From: Rhodocyclaceae bacterium
GTDB lineage: Bacteria; Pseudomonadota; Gammaproteobacteria; Burkholderiales; Rhodocyclaceae
Length of the DNA: 64,000 bases
Assembly: GCA_016791105.1 (NCBI GenBank)
Contig: JAEUNM010000062.1
Span: forward strand, 17,545-81,544
Reading direction: 5' to 3'
Shown piece by piece: positions 36,542 to 46,476 of the stretch. Below the pieces are notes generated by a model, which was not told where the DNA came from, did not search any database, and worked only from the letters and a program-made list of their open reading frames with translations. The translations under genes and the position numbers were made by a program. Numbering within the stretch: position 1 is the first letter of the stretch; each line of letters starts with the position of its first letter.

Positions 36542-37027
36542 GTGTCTGAGCAGAAATCCACCGTAAGCTCGCCGGCCCCGGCCGCCGGCAACTTGATCCA
36601 GACCGTGTTCACGACGTCCGCAAGCGCCAAGGGCGGACGCAATGGTCACACCCGATCCGTGGATGGGCTGGTGAGCGTCGATCTTTCGGTGCCCAAAGTA
36701 ATGGGCGGCCCGGGCAAGCCGGGCACCACCACGCCGGAAGATTTGTTCGCCGCCGGTTATGCCGCCTGTTTCGGCGGCGCCATCGATTTCGTCGGCAAGC
36801 AGAAAAAAACCGATGCCACGAACGCGGCCGTTACCTGTTCGGTCTCCATCGGCCCGCGTGCCGGCGGCGGCTTCGGGCTGGCGGTAAAAATGCGCGTCGA
36901 GGACAGCACCCTGCCGCAAGCCGTACTGGCGGCGCTGGTGCAGGAAGCGCACGACAAAATCTGTCCGTACTCCCACGCGACACGTGACAACCTTCTGATC
37001 GAATTCGAGGTTATCGGCGGCGCTTGA
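36542..37027 (+). CDS. Ohr-type organic hydroperoxide resistance protein
   Basis: This 161-residue OsmC/Ohr-fold peroxidase starts at GTG 36542, because a strong AAGGAGG lies seven bases upstream; longer frames are out of register with it. The two reactive Cys lie in GYAACFGGAI (about residue 77) and HDKICPYSHATRDN (about 142), the thiol/disulfide pair that reduces organic hydroperoxides with dihydrolipoamide. The conserved substrate Arg is in the GHTRSVDG-LVSVDL region. A ~20-residue Ser/Ala/Pro-rich N-terminal extension is longer than in E. coli-type proteins. It heads a peroxide-defence group with katG and tpx. Confidence 0.92.
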   Translation: MSEQKSTVSSPAPAAGNLIQTVFTTSASAKGGRNGHTRSVDGLVSVDLSVPKVMGGPGKPGTTTPEDLFAAGYAACFGGAIDFVGKQKKTDATNAAVTCSVSIGPRAGGGFGLAVKMRVEDSTLPQAVLAALVQEAHDKICPYSHATRDNLLIEFEVIGGA

Positions 37028-37104
37028 ACTGCGCCGGCGGGCCACGCCGAACACGATTTTCTGCCGGAAATCAGCAGCGCCTCCAGGCCATCCTGCGTGG
37101 CTGA

Positions 37105-39459
<2,355 letters not shown>

Positions 39460-39635
39460 GCGCGGCCTGGCAGGCCCGTCTGTCGCGTGATTGAAGCGCC
39501 GGCAGGCGGGCCTTACGCGGTGGCCCGCTGCCGCCATGCCCAAGCATCACTGCAAGGACGAGCGCGGCTGGATAAAATCAATAGTTGCCGGATTTGCCGG
39601 CCTGAACAAAACTGATGGATACAGTGGGGGACATC

Positions 39636-40136
39636 GTGAGCCAGACAGTTACACGCGCCGGCGTGCCGGTTACCGTCGAAGGAAATTTTCCGCAGAAGGG
39701 CGCGCAGGCGCCCGCATTCCGCCTCGTCGGCAAGGGTCTGGAAGACGTAAGTCTGGCCAGTTTTGCCGGCCAGCGCAAAATACTGAATATTTTTCCCAGT
39801 ATCGATACGCCTACCTGCGCCGTGTCGGTACGCCAGTTCAATGCCCGCGCGAGTGTGCTGGCCAATACCGTCGTCCTGTGCATTTCGGCCGACCTGCCCT
39901 TTGCGCAGTCGCGTTTTTGCGGCGCCGAAGGGCTGAATAACGTGATCACCCTATCCACGCTGCGCGGCGCCGAATTTCTGCGCGACTATGGGGTATTGCT
40001 GGCCGATGGCCCGATGGGCGGTCTGGCCGCGCGCGCCGTCGTCGTGCTGGACGAAAACGACAAAGTCATCCACAGCCAGCTCGTGCCGGAAATCAAGACC
40101 GAGCCTGACTATTCCGCCGCGCTTGCCGTATTGTGA
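39636..40136 (+). CDS. tpx: Thiol peroxidase Tpx
   Basis: This 166-residue atypical 2-Cys peroxiredoxin starts at GTG 39636 ([16 protein letters not shown]), which matches the N-terminus of E. coli Tpx and has GGGGGA upstream. An ATG seven codons earlier is less likely. The peroxidatic Cys is in [16 protein letters not shown] (about residue 60), the resolving Cys in [20 protein letters not shown] (about 94). The C-terminal [19 protein letters not shown] is typical. It reduces lipid and alkyl hydroperoxides with thioredoxin. Confidence 0.96.
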   Translation: MSQTVTRAGVPVTVEGNFPQKGAQAPAFRLVGKGLEDVSLASFAGQRKILNIFPSIDTPTCAVSVRQFNARASVLANTVVLCISADLPFAQSRFCGAEGLNNVITLSTLRGAEFLRDYGVLLADGPMGGLAARAVVVLDENDKVIHSQLVPEIKTEPDYSAALAVL

Positions 40137-40143
40137 GGTTGCG

Positions 40144-40419
40144 ATGTTGCCTAGCAGAGAACAATTCGAGCGCGACGCGCTCGCCGAAGGTTTCGTAGAG
40201 GTATATGACCGGGTGTGGCCGCCGGGCAAGCTCGTTCCCACTCATTCGCACCCGTTTCCGCTCAAAGCACTGGTGGTGGAAGGCGAAATGTGGCTTACCT
40301 GCCGCGGCGTCACGCACCACCTGCTGCCGGGCGGAACATTCGAACTGGATGGCAACGAGCCGCACGAAGAACTGTACGGCGAGGCCGGTGCCACCTATTG
40401 GGTGGCGCGGCGCAACTGA
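40144..40419 (+). CDS. Small cupin-domain protein
   Basis: This 91-residue single-cupin protein starts 7 nt after the tpx stop and is probably cotranscribed. The metal-site pattern is HSHPFPLKALVVEGE (two His plus Glu), followed by HLLPGGTFELDGNEPHEELYGE with a third His. Proteins of this size often bind a metal or small ligand as sensors or isomerases. The substrate is unknown; the position suggests an accessory role in peroxide stress. Confidence 0.8.
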   Translation: MLPSREQFERDALAEGFVEVYDRVWPPGKLVPTHSHPFPLKALVVEGEMWLTCRGVTHHLLPGGTFELDGNEPHEELYGEAGATYWVARRN

Positions 40420-40608
40420 ACCACCTCAACGCGCGGCGGCCTGCACGGGCCACCCCGCGCACGCGCTTGGCACCGGCGCGGCGGCGCTTTGCGCGATAAT
40501 GCGCGTCCCCGCCTGACACCGCCTGCATTCCCCAAGCGCCGGCCGGCCGCGCCCTGCGCGCTCGGCGCCCGGATGGGGCGCGGGCGTTTCCCTGGTTTGC
40601 CGCCCGCC

Positions 40609-41460
40609 ATGCAGCGCGATTCCCTACCCTATTTCGATTTTCTGCTGGACCTCATCGCGCGCCGCAACAACGTGGCCATATCCGGATTCGGCCGCCACGT
40701 GCATTGGGGCTATTGGCCCGATCCGCGCCGCGCCACCGGCGATGACGCGGATTTTGCGCGCGCTTCCGAGCGGCTTACGGCCGAATTGTGCGCCCTGGCC
40801 GGCATCGCGCCGGGGCAGCAGGTACTGGATGCCGGCTGCGGCTTCGGCGGCACCATTGCCTACCTGAACGAGCAGGTGGCGCAACTGGAACTGACCGGCC
40901 TCAATATCGACGCGCGTCAATTGCAGCGCGCGCGCGAACTGGTTGCGCCGCGCGCTGGCACGCGCGTCGATTTTTGTGTCGGCGACGCCTGCGTGCTGCC
41001 CTTTGCAGACCAAAGTTTCGATCGCGTGCTGGCCGTCGAATGCATTTTCCACTTTCCGAGCCGGCTGGATTTCCTGCGCGAGGTGCGGCGCGTACTGCGG
41101 CCGGGCGGCACGCTGGCCCTGTCGGATTTCGTGCCGGCGGCGTTCTACGCGCCGGCCGTCAATCTGGTCGCCAAATCGGCCTGGTTCCGGCGCCTCAACT
41201 ATTTCGGCCACTGCGACGTGAGCTGCACCCTGCCGCACTATCGCAAACTGGCGGCAGAAGCCGGGCTGGAAGTGGTGGTGGAACGCAAGGTGACGCGGCA
41301 TATCCAGCCCACCTACCGCTACGTGCGCGCCTGCCTGAACGACGAGCAGATTACCGGCCGCCGCCTGCCCGGCGCCTCCTTGCTCATCCTGCTGCTGCAA
41401 GCCCTGGGCGCGCTGGAAGTGCTCAACTATTGTTTTTTGTCCTTCCGCCGGCCGGACTGA
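40609..41460 (+). CDS. Class I SAM-dependent methyltransferase
   Basis: This 283-residue methyltransferase of the tocopherol/sarcosine-type group has VLDAGCGFGGTIAYLNEQ (SAM loop, about residues 71-88), LTGLNIDARQLQRARE, VGDACVLPFADQSFDRVLAVECIFHF (strand 4 region) and EVRRVLRPGGTLALSDFVP. The C-terminal ~90 residues (HYRKLAAEAGLEVVVERKV, LLILLLQALGALEVLNYCFL) are an acceptor-binding part with a hydrophobic helix. An ATG 12 codons upstream is an alternative start. It is a monocistronic gene; the substrate is not evident. Confidence 0.85.
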   Translation: MQRDSLPYFDFLLDLIARRNNVAISGFGRHVHWGYWPDPRRATGDDADFARASERLTAELCALAGIAPGQQVLDAGCGFGGTIAYLNEQVAQLELTGLNIDARQLQRARELVAPRAGTRVDFCVGDACVLPFADQSFDRVLAVECIFHFPSRLDFLREVRRVLRPGGTLALSDFVPAAFYAPAVNLVAKSAWFRRLNYFGHCDVSCTLPHYRKLAAEAGLEVVVERKVTRHIQPTYRYVRACLNDEQITGRRLPGASLLILLLQALGALEVLNYCFLSFRRPD

Positions 41461-41513
41461 ACAGGCGCCGCTCGACGCCGCCACCGGCAATTCGGCGCAA
41501 GCCATTGTGGGCA

Positions 41514-41622
41514 TACGCAAAATTGGTGCGAGGACGCAAAATACCTTTGCGGATTTTCAAACCGCAGGCGGATGCGTCAGGCTGCCGCCTGCCAATTGCA
41601 GGACCACGCACCAATTGAGTGT
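41514..41622 (+). promoter_or_regulatory. Two NtrC-like upstream sites
   Basis: ACGCAAAATTGGTGCGA (about 41515-41531) and CGCACCAATTGAGTGT (41607-41622) resemble NtrC enhancer sites (GCACCA and TGGTGC half-sites, one good half in each). They lie about 200 and 110 nt upstream of the sigma-54 promoter at 41718, the usual enhancer range. Confidence 0.45.
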
Positions 41623-41717
41623 TTTTTGGCCCAGCCGGCCGCACCCGCCGTGGGCGTCCGTGCGCCAAATCGGGGCATGAACGATTTTTTCGAACTCAGA
41701 TTTCGCTTTTTTCAGGT

Positions 41718-41733
41718 TGGCACGGTATCTGCT
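41718..41733 (+). promoter_or_regulatory. Sigma-54 promoter of the FNT/kinase genes
   Basis: TGGCACGGTATCTGCT has the invariant GG (41719-41720) and GC (41731-41732) exactly ten bases apart and matches the TGGCAC-N5-TTGC consensus except for one base at -13. Transcription should start near 41743, leaving a ~160-nt leader before the transporter ATG. The surrounding 41461-41902 holds no gene. Confidence 0.7.
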
Positions 41734-41902
41734 TGGGCCAAGCATAGTGGGTTTGGCGGCGGACTGACGAAGGCTTGTTCAACGCATCGCCGCCGCCTCG
41801 ATCTATCTGCAGCAGCGCATTCCGGCTTTCGACGCTTTTGTGGGTCACGCAGCGTGTTGGCGCCTGGCTAACCGGCTTATCAATTCTATTGGGGTAAACA
41901 TC

Positions 41903-42721
41903 ATGGCGTATCTCATGCCAAGCGAATTCGTCACCAAGATGGTGGATGCGGGTGAAGCGAAAATATTCATGTCCACCAAGGACACGGTAATCCGTGCCTA
42001 TATGGCGGGGGCCATACTCGCCCTGGCGGCCGCATTCGCAGTCACCGTTGCCGTGCAGACCGGCAGTCACCTGGTCGGTTCAATGCTGTTCCCGGTCGGC
42101 TTCTGCATGCTGTACCTGCTCGGCTTCGACCTGCTCACGGGCGTGTTCACGCTATGCCCGCTGGCACTGATGGACAAGCGCCCCGGCGTCACCGTAGGCG
42201 GCTTGATGCGCAACTGGACCCTGGTGTTCATCGGCAATTTCGCCGGCTCGCTCACCACTGCGGTCATGATGGCCATCGTACTTACCTTCGGCTTTACGGT
42301 AGACCCCAGCACCGTACCGGTGGCCGCGAAAATCGGCACCATCGGTGAATCACGTACCGTAGGCTATGCCGCCCACGGCGCGGCCGGCATGCTCACGCTG
42401 TTCATTCGCGGCGTCATGTGCAACTGGATGGTATCTACCGGCGTGGTCGGCGCGATGGTTTCCAGCACCGTGTCGGGCAAGGTGATCGCCATGTGGATGC
42501 CCATCATGGTGTTCTTCTTCATGGGCTTCGAACATTCCATCGTCAACATGTTCCTGTTCCCCTCCGGCCTCATGCTGGGTGGCAAGTTCGGCCTGTACGA
42601 CTATTTCATCTGGAACGAACTGCCCACCGTGTTGGGCAACCTGGTCGGCGGCATCACTTTCGTCGGCCTGACGCTCTATTCCACGCACGTGCGTACCGGT
42701 CCGAAGCGTTCCGCGGCCTGA
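41903..42721 (+). CDS. Formate/nitrite transporter (FocA/NirC) family channel
   Basis: This 272-residue channel protein has six helices. The N-terminal MPSEFVTKMVDAGEAKIFM helix, AGAILALAAAFAVTVAV, GFDLLTGVFTLCPLALMD near residue 80 and RGVMCNWMVSTG near 170 are family signatures. GFEHSIVNMFLFPSGL contains the conserved central His. The pentameric channel carries formate, nitrite or hydrosulfide. The sigma-54/NtrC-type promoter and the kinase-phosphatase neighbour point to nitrite uptake for assimilation. The start is the ATG giving MAYLMPSEF. Confidence 0.92.
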   Translation: MAYLMPSEFVTKMVDAGEAKIFMSTKDTVIRAYMAGAILALAAAFAVTVAVQTGSHLVGSMLFPVGFCMLYLLGFDLLTGVFTLCPLALMDKRPGVTVGGLMRNWTLVFIGNFAGSLTTAVMMAIVLTFGFTVDPSTVPVAAKIGTIGESRTVGYAAHGAAGMLTLFIRGVMCNWMVSTGVVGAMVSSTVSGKVIAMWMPIMVFFFMGFEHSIVNMFLFPSGLMLGGKFGLYDYFIWNELPTVLGNLVGGITFVGLTLYSTHVRTGPKRSAA

Positions 42722-42751
42722 TCGGCCAGCGCGGTCTGCGCCCTCACACCC

Positions 42752-42785
42752 GCCCCGGTTCCGCAAGGTGCCGGGGCAATTTTTT
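42752..42785 (+). terminator. Rho-independent terminator after the FNT gene
   Basis: GCCCCGG (42752-42758) pairs with CCGGGGC (42771-42777). The loop contains CC-GCAA-GG, and AATTTTTT follows. This should at least attenuate transcription between the channel and the kinase-phosphatase gene 57 nt downstream. Confidence 0.8.
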
Positions 42786-42841
42786 GGTGTCGGGCGAGCC
42801 GCATCCGTTTCGCCGGTACTGCGTTTTCTGCTTGACTATCG

Positions 42842-44578
42842 ATGACGAAAACCCTACGCGTCACGGTCGGCCAATATTCCGATAAAGGCCTTAAACCGGC
42901 CAATCAGGATTTTCACGGCGTCTCTATTCCGGACGAGCCGCAGCGCAGCGCCAAAGGCATTGCCATTGCGCTGGCCGACGGCATCAGCAGCAGCGACGTG
43001 TCGCATGTCGCCAGCGCGGCCGCCGTGCGCGGTTTTCTGGAAGACTATTACTGCACCTCGGACGCCTGGTCGGTCAAGACCGCCGGCCAGCGCGTGCTGT
43101 TCGCCATCAATTCCTGGCTCAATGCGCAAACGCGGCAAAGCCGCTACCGCGAAGACCGCAACCGCGGCTATGTGTGCACCTTCAGCGGCATGGTGCTGAA
43201 ATCCGCCACGGCGCACCTGTTCCACATCGGCGACACGCGCATTTGCCGCCTGAGCGGGAACAGCCTGGAACAACTGACCAACGACCACCGCGTGGTGCTG
43301 TCGTCGGCGGAAAGTTATCTGGGGCGCGCCATGGGCGCCGATCCGCACGTGGATATCGACTATCAGGCCATCGGCCTGAGTACGGGCGACGTGTTCGTGC
43401 TGGCCACCGACGGCGTGTATGAGCACGTCGATGCGCGCTTCGTGGCCGATAGCCTGCGCACCCATGCGACCGACCTCGACGCCGCCGCGCGCGCAATAGG
43501 CGAGGAGGCGCTGCGCCGCGGCAGCCAGGACAACCTGACGGTACAGTTGCTGCGCGTCGATTCCGTGCCGGTCGCGCAGGTGAGCGAAATGCAGCAGCAG
43601 GTATCGGCCCTGCCGCTGCCGCCGCTGCCGGAACCGCGCGCGCTATTCGACGGCTACCGCATCATCCGCTCCGTGCATGCCAGCAGCCGCAGCCACATTT
43701 ACCTGGCCGAAGACGAAGAAAGCGGGGCGCGGGTCATCATCAAACTGCCCTCGGTCGATCTGCGCGGCGACCCCGCCTATCTCGAACGCTTCATGATGGA
43801 AGAATGGGTGGCGCGGCGCATCAACGACCCCCACGTGCTGCAGGGCTGCCCGCGCAAGCGCCGGCAAAACTATCTTTATGTGGTGACAGAGTACATTGAG
43901 GGGCAGACGCTGGCGCAATGGATGACCGACAACCCGCGCCCCGATCTGGAAACCGTGCGCAGCCTGGTGGAACAGATCGCGCGCGGCTTGCAGGCCTTCC
44001 ACCGGCAGGAAATGCTGCACCAGGACTTGCGCCCGCAGAACATCATGATAGACCGCAGCGGCACGGTCAAAATCATCGACTTCGGCTCCACCCGCGTGGC
44101 CGGCATGCTGGAATCCGGCGGCCCGGTGGACGCCACCAGCATACTGGGCACCACGCAATATACGGCGCCCGAATATTTTCTCGGCGAAGGCGGCACGCCG
44201 GCTTCGGATTTGTTTTCCCTGGGCGTGATCGCCTATCAGATGCTCACCGGCCGCCTGCCCTATGGTGCGGAAGTGGCGCGCACGCGCACGCGCAAGGAAC
44301 AGGCGCGCCTGCAATACCGCTCCCTGGTGGCGGACGACCTGCCCATACCGGCCTGGGTGGATGAGGCGCTGCGCAAGGCGGTGCAGGTGGACCCCACCAA
44401 GCGCTACGGCTTGCTGTCAGAATTTCTGTTCGACCTGCGCCAGCCCAACCCGCAGTTTTTCAACCGCCGTGCCGAACCCCTGCTGGCGCGCAATCCGCTG
44501 CTGTTCTGGAAAGGACTAAGTGTGGCGCTGGGGCTGATCGTGGTGTATCTGATCTGGTTGTTGAACACGCGCCATTAG
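42842..44578 (+). CDS. Bifunctional PP2C phosphatase / Ser-Thr protein kinase
   Basis: This 578-residue fusion has an N-terminal PP2C-type phosphatase (QYSDKGLKPANQDFHG, ALADGISSS, HIGDTRICRLSG, LATDGVYEHV and GSQDNLTVQLL provide the metal-binding Asp residues). A protein kinase domain follows from about residue 270: VIIKLP Lys, HQDLRPQNIMID catalytic loop, IIDFGSTRV, and TTQYTAPEYF. The usual HRD is HQD, so it lacks the Arg that senses activation-loop phosphorylation. A single membrane helix (GLSVALGLIVVYLIWLL) ends the protein. Such fusions commonly adjoin nitrite/formate channels and may control nitrogen assimilation. Confidence 0.93.
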   Translation: MTKTLRVTVGQYSDKGLKPANQDFHGVSIPDEPQRSAKGIAIALADGISSSDVSHVASAAAVRGFLEDYYCTSDAWSVKTAGQRVLFAINSWLNAQTRQSRYREDRNRGYVCTFSGMVLKSATAHLFHIGDTRICRLSGNSLEQLTNDHRVVLSSAESYLGRAMGADPHVDIDYQAIGLSTGDVFVLATDGVYEHVDARFVADSLRTHATDLDAAARAIGEEALRRGSQDNLTVQLLRVDSVPVAQVSEMQQQVSALPLPPLPEPRALFDGYRIIRSVHASSRSHIYLAEDEESGARVIIKLPSVDLRGDPAYLERFMMEEWVARRINDPHVLQGCPRKRRQNYLYVVTEYIEGQTLAQWMTDNPRPDLETVRSLVEQIARGLQAFHRQEMLHQDLRPQNIMIDRSGTVKIIDFGSTRVAGMLESGGPVDATSILGTTQYTAPEYFLGEGGTPASDLFSLGVIAYQMLTGRLPYGAEVARTRTRKEQARLQYRSLVADDLPIPAWVDEALRKAVQVDPTKRYGLLSEFLFDLRQPNPQFFNRRAEPLLARNPLLFWKGLSVALGLIVVYLIWLLNTRH

Positions 44579-44586
44579 TCAGTCCG

Positions 44587-45882
44587 TCAGACCAGCTTTT
44601 GCAAGGCGTGCAGGGCGAGGCCTATGCTGCCGCCGACCAGGGTGCCGTTGATGCGTATGAATTGCAGGTCGCGGCCCACGTTCAGTTCCAGTTCGCGAAC
44701 CAAATCTTCATCGCGCCAGGCTTTTACGGTGGCGGCGATGTGGCGCGCGGTGGCGTCGCGCAGATCGGTGGCGAGGGCGCGCGCGGCTTTTTCCAGATGG
44801 TCGTCCAATGAGGCGCGCAGGCCGGGGTGATCGGCCAGACCGGCGCCGAACGAGCGCGCGGTGTCGCCCAGTTTTTCACGGATGCTGGACGCAGGATCGT
44901 GCAGGTCGGCCAGCAGCCAGTTTTTCAGTTCGTCCCACAGGCCGTTCAGATAGTCGGCCAGCAGCGGCTCGGCCAGCATGTCCTGTTTGGCGCCGGCGAG
45001 CCTGTCGCGAAAATCGCTGTCGTCCTGCGCGCGCGCAATGTAATCGGCGATCAGCGCATCGAATTGTTGCCGCCGCGGGTGCTCAGGTTGCGTCGCGATG
45101 TCCTGCATCCAGCCCTGTATGCCTTGCGCGATGGCGGCGGCAATGCGCTGGCTGAATTCGGTGGTGTCGGTCACCACGCCCAGCGCCTTGAGTACCAGCG
45201 GGTAGTCGCGCCCGGCCATTTCGAAAATGATCGCCGCGAGCGACTTCTGCGTGTCGGGTTCGCCCAGCCAGAGCGACATTTTTTGCAGCGCCGCGTCCAG
45301 CAGTTGCTGGTGCCGCCCGCCGGCCGTAAGCGCGCCCAGCAACTTGCCCACTGCGCGCGCCAAATCCAGATTTGCCAGCCGCCGGTGTAGCGCTGCGCCC
45401 AGGCGCTCGCGCACGCGGGCGTCATCGACGAAATCCAGCGCGCCGGCCAGCGCGGCGACCAATTTACCTGCCGCCAGATCGGCATTGGCCGGTTCGGAAA
45501 GCCAGGCACCCAGGCGCGCGGCGGGCTGATAGGCGCGCAATTTGGCCAGCAATACTTCGGTATCCAGAAATTTGTCGCGTATGAATTGCGCCAGGCTGTC
45601 CGCCACGCGCGCCTTTTTGCGCGCAATGATGGCGGTGTGCGGTATGGGCAGGCCGAGCGGGTGGCGGAATAGCGCAACCACGGCGAACCAGTCGGCCAGC
45701 GCGCCTATCATGGCCGCATCGGCAAATGCGGCGACCCAGCCCCAAACCCCCGCATTGCCCTGCCAGCGCGCCAATGCGGCCAAACCCGCCGCCGCCAGCA
45801 AGAGGCCGGTGGCGACAGCTTTCATGCGCAATAGCGCGGCGGGGCGGGTGTCCGGCGGGTGGTCGCCGGTGGCGGGCGTCAT
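44587..45882 (-). CDS. DUF445 family membrane protein
   Basis: This ~431-residue protein has an N-terminal membrane hairpin (AVATGLLLAAAGLAALAR, then WGWVAAFADAAMIGALADWFAVVALFRHPLGLPIPHT, quoted in parts). The block GALADWFAVVALFRHP, followed by IIARKKARVADSLAQFI, is the DUF445 signature. A long helical soluble part follows, and a C-terminal GTLVGGSIGLALHAL helix returns to the membrane. The ATG giving MTPATGDHPP is used; an earlier start at 45936 adds 18 residues. It converges on the kinase gene. Function is unknown. Confidence 0.88.
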   Translation of the reverse strand: MTPATGDHPPDTRPAALLRMKAVATGLLLAAAGLAALARWQGNAGVWGWVAAFADAAMIGALADWFAVVALFRHPLGLPIPHTAIIARKKARVADSLAQFIRDKFLDTEVLLAKLRAYQPAARLGAWLSEPANADLAAGKLVAALAGALDFVDDARVRERLGAALHRRLANLDLARAVGKLLGALTAGGRHQQLLDAALQKMSLWLGEPDTQKSLAAIIFEMAGRDYPLVLKALGVVTDTTEFSQRIAAAIAQGIQGWMQDIATQPEHPRRQQFDALIADYIARAQDDSDFRDRLAGAKQDMLAEPLLADYLNGLWDELKNWLLADLHDPASSIREKLGDTARSFGAGLADHPGLRASLDDHLEKAARALATDLRDATARHIAATVKAWRDEDLVRELELNVGRDLQFIRINGTLVGGSIGLALHALQKLV

Positions 45883-45963
45883 GCTGATGATGGCTTCGTC
45901 CGGTGATGCGCGCGGTACGCGAACAGCCCTGCGCATGGCACGGCCGACGCGCGCTCCGGCGGG

Positions 45964-46272
45964 CTAGCGTCGTTCGGGCGGAATGTTTTCGATGGCGGCC
46001 GCAAAACGCGCGTGCGCCGCCGCGTCGACCGGCCGGTATTTCACCTTGCTGCCGGCCGGATCCTTGGCCAGATAGTTGTCGCCTTTCCAGTTATTGGCCG
46101 GACGTATGGGCCGCGGCACGAAGCCGCCGCCACAGTTGGGGCACACGTTGTGCAGCACGTCCGCCACGCATCCGGCGCAAAAGGTGCACTCATAGCTGCA
46201 GATGCGCGCTTCGATGGAATCGGGCGGCAGGGGCTTGTTGCAGTGTTCGCAAGTGGGACGTAGTTCGAGCAT
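45964..46272 (-). CDS. DUF1272 family zinc-ribbon protein
   Basis: This 102-residue cytoplasmic protein starts MLELRPTCEHCNKPLPPDS. It has Cys pairs CEHC, then CSYECTFCAGC and CPNCGG, enough for two zinc knuckles. RPIRPANNWKG and a charged tail follow. The DUF1272 family has no established function; redox or nucleic-acid related zinc binding is a guess. It is transcribed with or after the DUF445 gene's strand, 81 nt upstream of it. Confidence 0.88.
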   Translation of the reverse strand: MLELRPTCEHCNKPLPPDSIEARICSYECTFCAGCVADVLHNVCPNCGGGFVPRPIRPANNWKGDNYLAKDPAGSKVKYRPVDAAAHARFAAAIENIPPERR

Positions 46273-46400
46273 GGCAATTCTCGCGCAACGGGCTGACGAC
46301 GGGCAGATTGTAAGCCGCCGGTCGCACCCGCGAGCTGCGCGGCGCCGCGCAGGTGCTTGCCGCAACACTTGTCGATGTCATCGTGACCAAATTCCGGCCA

Positions 46401-46419
46401 ACCCCCGTGAACGCGGGGT
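46401..46419 (+). promoter_or_regulatory. Shared operator site 1 (before the autotransporter)
   Basis: ACCCCCGTGAACGCGGGGT is a dyad with ACCCC/GGGGT arms ending 57 nt before the autotransporter ATG. Its first 18 bases match 17 of 18 with the site at 51915-51932, upstream of the barrel protein and response regulator of the neighbouring two-component system. Confidence 0.55.
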
Positions 46420-46476
46420 GGCGGGGCCGGTTTCCGATTGGGATACTGGATTCGATAAGTTAACCGGAAGCCTGTC

